DNA from: Epichloe hybrida
Lineage: Eukaryota; Ascomycota; Sordariomycetes; Hypocreales; Clavicipitaceae
Assembly (NCBI GenBank): GCA_019022495.1
Contig: JAFEKR010000002.1
Coordinates: forward strand, 3,286,001-3,350,000
Reading direction: 5' to 3'
Length of the DNA stretch: 64,000 bases
A model generated the notes under the pieces. That model had not been told where the DNA came from. It saw only the letters and a list, made by a program, of their open reading frames with translations, and did not search any database. Every line of letters starts with the position of its first letter. Positions within the stretch are counted from its first letter, which is position 1. The translations under genes were made by a program, and so were the position numbers. Shown here in pieces: positions 61,468 to 64,000 of this stretch.

Positions 61468-62001
61468 ATGGCCAAGGAAGATGCTCAGGATCCCGGCGCG
61501 GCGCAGCCCGTAGATGACGATGAGCCGGATGAGTGGTGAGTGGTTTTTTTTTTTTTTTTTGTTGTCGGTACCGTCAAACCACCGACGCTAAGCCGTGGGA
61601 TGGGATGAGGATGAGTCAAGGTTCCCAGGGAATGCACAGACTGACGCTGGTAGTCGCATAGGGACAAGAGGATATTCAGCACTGGCTGCGCGGGTGAGTT
61701 TTCTTCATGATTTGCACAGCGTCTTTTGTCATCTTTTGTCGTCTTTTGTCGGCCGACAGAGTCTGACGCATCATGTTGGGACAACAGATGAGAACGAGAA
61801 GATGACGGACTGCTACTTTGAGAAGAAGGATTGGAGAGCGTGCGCAGCCGAGGTAGGTCCTTGTCTTTTATTTCCATCTTTATGCTTCATTGATATAAGA
61901 CAGCTGGTTGACGAGGAATTTCCCACCCGCAGATGGAAGAGTTCAAGCAGTGTTGGAAGAGTCATGGGAACGACCAGCGCACGTCTACCAAAGATGCGTG
62001 A
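61468..62001 (+). CDS. Twin CX9C mitochondrial protein, COA4/Cmc3-like
   Basis: Four small exons (61468-61535, 61662-61693, 61788-61852, 61933-62001) encode 77 residues, acidic at the start (MAKEDAQDPGAAQPVDDDEP). The core WDKRIFSTGCADENEKMTDC followed by YFEKKDWRACAAEMEEFKQC contains two perfect CX9C motifs in a helical hairpin, the Mia40 import signature of intermembrane-space proteins. The KRIxxTGC entry, the KDWRAC second cysteine and length match COA4 (yeast Cmc3), which helps assemble cytochrome c oxidase. Other CX9C families differ in these flanks, so COA4 is preferred. The ATG lies about 155 bp from the divergent biotin ligase start; intron 1 has a T16 run. All introns are GT-AG. Confidence 0.85.
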
Positions 62002-62407
62002 CTTGTCCGACTCTCGCATCGCGCACCACAACACCCTCTGCCATTGCCTCCCGTGAAGTGGCATGATACGGGTGCTCGAGCTCATCAATAGCCACGAGTC
62101 GAACTACTCTATTCGTCGTCTATTCGTCGTCTATTCTTCGTGCGTGTCTTTTTTTGTAAATAAAAAAAATAAAAAAAAGTGCTTTTCACGAAGCCCACTC
62201 ACGTGCCGCCCCTCCTCCCCCCCGTATTATGACGGCTTCGTATGTACAATCGCTCTGTACCTTGTGTGGGTCCTCATCATGTCCCCATTGAATTGAAAAG
62301 TTGCCCAAGACGCCGCCCCCGAGCTCGATTCTTCCTATTCTCGACCCCGTCTTCGCCTTCACCGTACACACGCGACAAGAGCTCGCCCCTTCACCTTCCC
62401 CCACGCC
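62002..62407. other. Spacer between COA4-like gene and MGM101
   Basis: 406 bp with two TATTCGTCGTC copies near 62110-62130 and an A-rich run at 62160-62178. It contains the MGM101 promoter. No gene. Confidence 0.5.
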
Positions 62408-63335
62408 ATGCTCCTCTCCAGACGAGCCGTCTCGGCAGCCGGCCGAGTCGTGCCTCGAACACGAACCCCCCCCACCGTCGCCCGTTTCTATTCCGCAGAG
62501 GCAGCATCCCCATCCCAGGCGACGCCGACGTCTTCAGCAACAAGCTCCAAATGGGCAAGGCCCAGCCCTGCCTCGGCCGCCCGCGGCGCCAGCACGAAAT
62601 CATCCATCGTCCCCGAAGCACCAGCCGCGTACGAACCCAAGACAATCGCCCACCAGGCCCGCGACGCCTCGCAGCCCGGAGACGCCGCCTCCGTCGTCGA
62701 CTGGGCAAACAGCTTCCACGGGATATCGTCCAGGCCCGTCTCGGAAGAGCAGTTCAAGGTCCTCATGGCGCCCCTCCCTCTCAAGGACATTGAAGTCAAG
62801 CCCGACGGAGTCATCTACCTGCCCGAGATCAAGTACCGACGGAGACTGAACGAGGCCTTCGGCCCCATGGGCTGGGGCATGATTCCCAAGGCCGACTCAG
62901 TCGTGGGCAATGCCATTGTGACGAGAGAATACGCTCTCGTAGCGGATGGAAGGTGAGTCGTTTTGAGGTCATTGGAGACAACGAAAGATTGGAACAGGAC
63001 CCGAGGTTTCGCTAAACAAAAAACTTTCAACCCCGCGCTGGGGGCTTTTTTCATCACTTTGCAGATTCGTCTCCCAGGCCCAGGGTGAAAACTCGTACTT
63101 CTCACCAGATCAGCTGCCCTCCGCCGTGGAAGGGTGCAAATCCAACGCCCTAATGCGATGCTGCAAGGATCTGGGCATCGGCTCGGAGCTGTGGGACCCC
63201 CATTTTGTTCGGTGGTTCAAGAAGGCGCATATGGAGGAGGCGTGGGTCGAGCATACGACGACCAAGAAGAAGAGGACCTTTTGGTACAAGAAGGGGGAGG
63301 TGGAGGTTGCGTACCCGTGGAAACTGGTCAAGTAA
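62408..63335 (+). CDS. MGM101: Mitochondrial genome maintenance protein MGM101
   Basis: Rad52-like single-strand annealing protein of the mitochondrial nucleoid, needed for mtDNA recombination and repair. Exons 62408-62952 and 63065-63335 encode 271 residues, close to yeast Mgm101 (269). The N-terminus MLLSRRAVSAAGRVVPRTRT is a strong presequence, and about 60 Ala/Ser/Thr-rich residues follow. The conserved core begins near VVDWANSFHGISSRPVSEEQ and runs through LPLKDIEVKPDGVIYLPEIK, YRRRLNEAFGPMGWGMIPKA, NAIVTREYALVADGRFVSQA, EGCKSNALMRCCKDLGIGSE and LWDPHFVRWFKKAHMEEAWV, ending in the family's AYPWKLVK-like tail. Both catalytic-core Cys in MRCCKDLGIG are present. The intron is GT-AG and in phase (2). 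No defect seen. Confidence 0.97.
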
Positions 63336-63827
63336 AGGAGAGGTTTTTTTTTTTTTTTTTTCTCGCCGGATGACTGACTAGAGTGGGTGCCGTGTTGGAT
63401 TGTACCGAACGAGGTTTTGTAAGATATTCGAGGGGGCAAGCAAGTTGTGTTCTACTGCGTAAGTGTACTACAGGGGCGACAAATTCTCCGTTTGGTAGGG
63501 GCATGCACTATTGATACACGGCGGCAAAGCATGCTGCTTGACCAAAAAGAAATGGACAATCATCGAGACTGCGAGGGAGGGTATGAACGTTGGCGACTTG
63601 AAAGGGGGAAAGGTGGCTACGATTTGGAGCTGAGTTGGAGGAGAGGGGTTCGAGACCCCATTCCGGGACAATCAAGATTCAAGACGAGAGAGGTTTGATC
63701 GTGTACGAGCGTGTTCATGGAGTGATTCTAGCCACGCAACAGACACGAAGAAGCCGTGGCCTCGTATAGATTTCTACGCGAATGTTCCAAACTCCTTCCC
63801 TAGCCCAATCATTGCAAGTTGAGATTC
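63336..63827. other. Convergent 3' region MGM101 / right-edge gene
   Basis: 492 bp; T15 run follows the MGM101 stop. A box-B-like GGTTCGAGACC lies at 63646 without an acceptor-stem partner (see rejected items). No gene. Confidence 0.5.
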
Positions 63828-64000
63828 CTAATCCTGTCTTGGCCCGACACCACTGCCTTCTGCGCCGGTGCCCCATCCCCACGGCATCCAGGACCCCCCC
63901 CCTCCCGCGCCAGACGATGCATGTCGACGACGCAGATTCACGTCGTCCTCGGCTCCGCTCTCGGCTTCGACCTTCTCAAAGTCTGTTTCGCTGCGGCTCT
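63828..64000 (-). CDS. C-terminus of a protein cut by the right window edge
   Basis: The minus strand is open from the window end to a TAG at 63828-63830, giving 56 residues: SRSETDFEKVEAESGAEDDV, then NLRRRHASSGAGGGGSWMPW and GWGTGAEGSG. The acidic Ser/Asp patch followed by a Gly-rich W-P-W-G-W motif looks like the tails of fungal HVA22/TB2-DP1-type (Yop1-related) membrane proteins, but the diagnostic membrane part is outside the window, so this is only a guess. The codon pattern is high-GC and coding-like. Confidence 0.45.
   Translation of the reverse strand, partial: SRSETDFEKVEAESGAEDDVNLRRRHASSGAGGGGSWMPWGWGTGAEGSGVGPRQD

Noticed and set aside
63640..63675. tRNA-like box B GGTTCGAGACC on the plus strand
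   Set aside because: No matching acceptor stem or box A upstream; one such match is expected by chance in this length.

Overview
The window is nuclear DNA of a filamentous ascomycete, most likely a Sordariomycete (Hypocreales-like). The grounds are short GT-AG introns of about 50-110 nt in most genes, GC-rich coding sequence, fungal-type Zn2Cys6 regulators, fungal-only families (Dal5-type MFS, Pex30-type DysF protein, MGM101), ATG-only first exons in housekeeping genes, and an intron-bearing class II tRNA. There is no phage, plasmid, CRISPR or clear transposon.

Layout. 1-6.4 kb: a D-serine dehydratase-like enzyme (cut by the left edge), a Dal5-family MFS transporter on the same strand, and a convergent Zn2Cys6 regulator. 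7.1-16.1 kb: the most interesting block, four genes in two divergent pairs. The first pair is a secreted enzyme resembling fungal endo-beta-1,2-glucanases (GH162) and a Zn2Cys6 regulator. The second is an intracellular GH1 beta-glucosidase very like Trichoderma Cel1A/BGL2 and an MFS sugar permease. Together they look like a carbohydrate-use locus, plausibly for beta-1,2-glucan or sophorose. 16.4-31.7 kb: dihydroorotase, a second sugar porter, an unknown basic protein, a stand-alone CYP505-like P450, DPM3, a large coiled-coil protein and an OXLD1-type mitochondrial protein. 32-44 kb: purine phosphoribosyltransferase, tRNA-Leu(CAA), two membrane proteins (one of Pex30 type), mL50, a small secreted/anchored Cys-rich protein and DAHP synthase. 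44-49 kb: a sparse region holding one member of an uncharacterised Cys/His-rich fungal family. 49-64 kb: dense housekeeping genes, many mitochondrial (COX14-like, Pam16, COA4-like, MGM101), plus eL13, a SmgGDS-like ARM protein and biotin-protein ligase, and the C-terminus of another gene at the right edge.

Four otherwise conserved genes (at about 6.23, 14.83, 32.47 and 46.45 kb) are each broken by exactly one missing base. The common sign points to residual assembly errors rather than four pseudogenes. Coding models were built by hand from frame continuity and splice signals. Family names rest on recognised motifs, not on database searches.
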